A stretch of DNA of 5,549 bases, taken from Saprospiraceae bacterium. Its GTDB lineage: Bacteria > Bacteroidota > Bacteroidia > Chitinophagales > Saprospiraceae. Positions 4,355 to 5,549 of the stretch are shown piece by piece (within the stretch, counting starts at the first letter, position 1; every line of letters begins with the position of its first letter). The position numbers were made by a program, and so were the translations under genes. The notes beneath the pieces were generated by a model that was given only the letters and a program-made list of their open reading frames with translations, ran no database searches and was not told where the DNA came from. The stretch is taken from assembly GCA_023300255.1 (NCBI GenBank), contig JALZWC010000796.1:1-5549 (forward strand), given 5' to 3'.

Positions 4355-5549
4355 ATGCCAAAACTCAAGATTTGGACAGCAAAAGAAATTAAGCCGTATG
4401 ACACTCCACCCAATTTCAATTCCATACAACGCAAAAAGTTTTTGACACTTCCTGTTAAATTGAAAAAACGTATGGATTCGTTTTACACGCCCCAGAATAA
4501 AATCGGACTCCACCTGATGCATGGTTATTTTAAAGCTCGAAGACGATTTTTTCTACCTGAAAATTTTAAGCCTTCAGATATTCAGTTTATCTGTAAGCGT
4601 TTAGATATCCCCTTCGATGATTTAGACATTTTCGATTATAATCGTAAAACTTATAACCGACATCGAAAGATTATCTTAGAACATTTTGGCTATACCCCTT
4701 TCAAACTTAGTAATCACAATACACTAATTACAGAGCTAATCAAAAAATCAATTTGGTCCTTTGACCGAGCAGCTTTAATTCTTGGTTCTATTCTAGAATA
4801 CTTAGAGTTCCGTCACATCGAGCTGCCGTCTTATTATATGCTACAAACCATTTTAACTATCTCTATTCGAAAACGTAATCGGACACTTCACCAAAAACTA
4901 GGTAGGTTATTATTGAAAAACCATACAACCGCACTAGACCCATTGCTCTTAAAAGTTGGTACAGAGATAAACCAGTCCATTTATGTTTTTATGAGTCTCA
5001 AAAAACTCATACATAAAGATAACGCAAAATCCGTTCGATTGAATATTGAAAAGCATGAATTAATATGGCAGGTTTATAAACAAATTCATTCGCTTGTACC
5101 AAGATTGAATTTAAACGAGGCAGCCATTCGATATTTTGGTGAGCTGGTCATCAAATATAAATCCAATCAGATTATTCGACGCTCCAAATCAGACAAGTAT
5201 CTATTGCTTCTAGGATTTACCGCTTTCCAAATCCGTAATTATGAAGATCAATTAGTAGATATTTTACTTTCTGCTTGTAGAAGTTCCATTAATGCTGCCT
5301 ATAAAAATCATAAGGAACACCTATTTCTTACTCGCGTGGAGCGAGGAAAGCGGATGAAAAAAGCAGTAAATATGGCACAGTCTAAACATGATTTATTAAA
5401 AGATATTCGATTAATCATTTGGCAGCCTGATGAGACCTTGCCACCAACAGATAAGGTCTATCATCTTCAGGAGTTGCTTCCTATGCTGGAGAAAGAAAAA
5501 GATGAAGACCAAGAAGCCTTAGACTTACTTCAACAACAGCATACAAAGG
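4355..5549 (+). CDS. tnpA: Tn3-family transposase, N-terminal part (runs off window)
   Basis: TnpA is the large transposase that binds the terminal repeats and drives replicative transposition to a cointegrate. From the ATG at 4355 the frame stays open to the last base, giving 398 codons, about 40% of the usual 950-1000 residues. The start MPKLKIWTAKEI and the TPPNF segment are typical of the family. The N-terminal DUF4158-type DNA-binding region (about 1-165) shows FLTLPVKLK, GYFKARRRFF at 57-66 and YNRKTYNRHRKIILEHFGYTPF over about 95-116. LPSYYMLQTIL follows at about 160. The catalytic DDE residues lie in the C-terminal half, beyond the window, so activity is unknown. There is no in-frame stop between 4253 and the start, but no better Met exists upstream. 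There is no Shine-Dalgarno sequence. It is divergent from tnpR across a res-like gap. Confidence 0.93.
   Translation, partial: MPKLKIWTAKEIKPYDTPPNFNSIQRKKFLTLPVKLKKRMDSFYTPQNKIGLHLMHGYFKARRRFFLPENFKPSDIQFICKRLDIPFDDLDIFDYNRKTYNRHRKIILEHFGYTPFKLSNHNTLITELIKKSIWSFDRAALILGSILEYLEFRHIELPSYYMLQTILTISIRKRNRTLHQKLGRLLLKNHTTALDPLLLKVGTEINQSIYVFMSLKKLIHKDNAKSVRLNIEKHELIWQVYKQIHSLVPRLNLNEAAIRYFGELVIKYKSNQIIRRSKSDKYLLLLGFTAFQIRNYEDQLVDILLSACRSSINAAYKNHKEHLFLTRVERGKRMKKAVNMAQSKHDLLKDIRLIIWQPDETLPPTDKVYHLQELLPMLEKEKDEDQEALDLLQQQHTK

Larger units (their letters stand above)
3248..5549. mobile_element. Tn3-family transposon, left part (right part beyond window)
   Basis: The element is identified by a Tn3-type transposase divergent from a serine resolvase, with a res-like gap between them, which is the standard Tn3 arrangement. 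A small zinc protein gene lies beyond tnpR toward the left end, where passenger genes of such transposons often sit. The left boundary is a guess. It lies right of the repeat copy B and left of the zinc protein stop (3345), and the only GGGG there starts at 3248. The right end, the second terminal repeat and the target duplication are outside the window. Completeness and activity cannot be judged. Confidence 0.75.

Overview
The window looks like chromosomal DNA from a member of the Bacteroidota. The DNA is AT-rich, no gene start has a clear Shine-Dalgarno sequence, the two housekeeping proteins resemble Bacteroidota versions, and a promoter of the Bacteroidota type (TTTG, then TAnnTTTG) can be seen. 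This assignment is by recognition, not by a database search.

Layout. Bases 1-188 are intergenic and begin with a palindromic repeat. A complete beta-ketoacyl-ACP synthase III gene (fabH, 189-1259, +) follows. The spacer after it holds a 30-nt-arm inverted repeat that runs into a 7-bp tandem repeat. Next is a complete RsmB/NOP2/Sun-type RNA cytosine-5 methyltransferase gene (about 1457-2653, +). Bases 2654 to about 3250 hold no convincing gene. They carry a cluster of repeats: one unit present twice in direct orientation and once inverted, plus a separate 24-nt inverted repeat.

From about 3250 (left boundary uncertain) to the end of the window lies the left part of a Tn3-family transposon. 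Its transposase gene (tnpA, 4355 onward, +) is cut by the window end and was found by reading the sequence through to the edge. A serine resolvase gene (tnpR, 3562-4224, -) is divergent from it. The 130-bp gap between them has the size and dyads expected of a res recombination site and contains a probable tnpA promoter. Ten bases downstream of tnpR, probably in the same transcript, is a 68-residue protein with eight cysteines spaced like a FYVE-type cross-brace zinc finger. It is the likely passenger gene and the most unusual item here.

The genes fall into two unrelated groups. fabH and the methyltransferase are housekeeping genes for fatty acid initiation and RNA modification. The tnpA-res-tnpR unit, with its small zinc protein, is a transposition module: TnpA would make cointegrates, TnpR would resolve them at res, and the role of the zinc protein is unknown.
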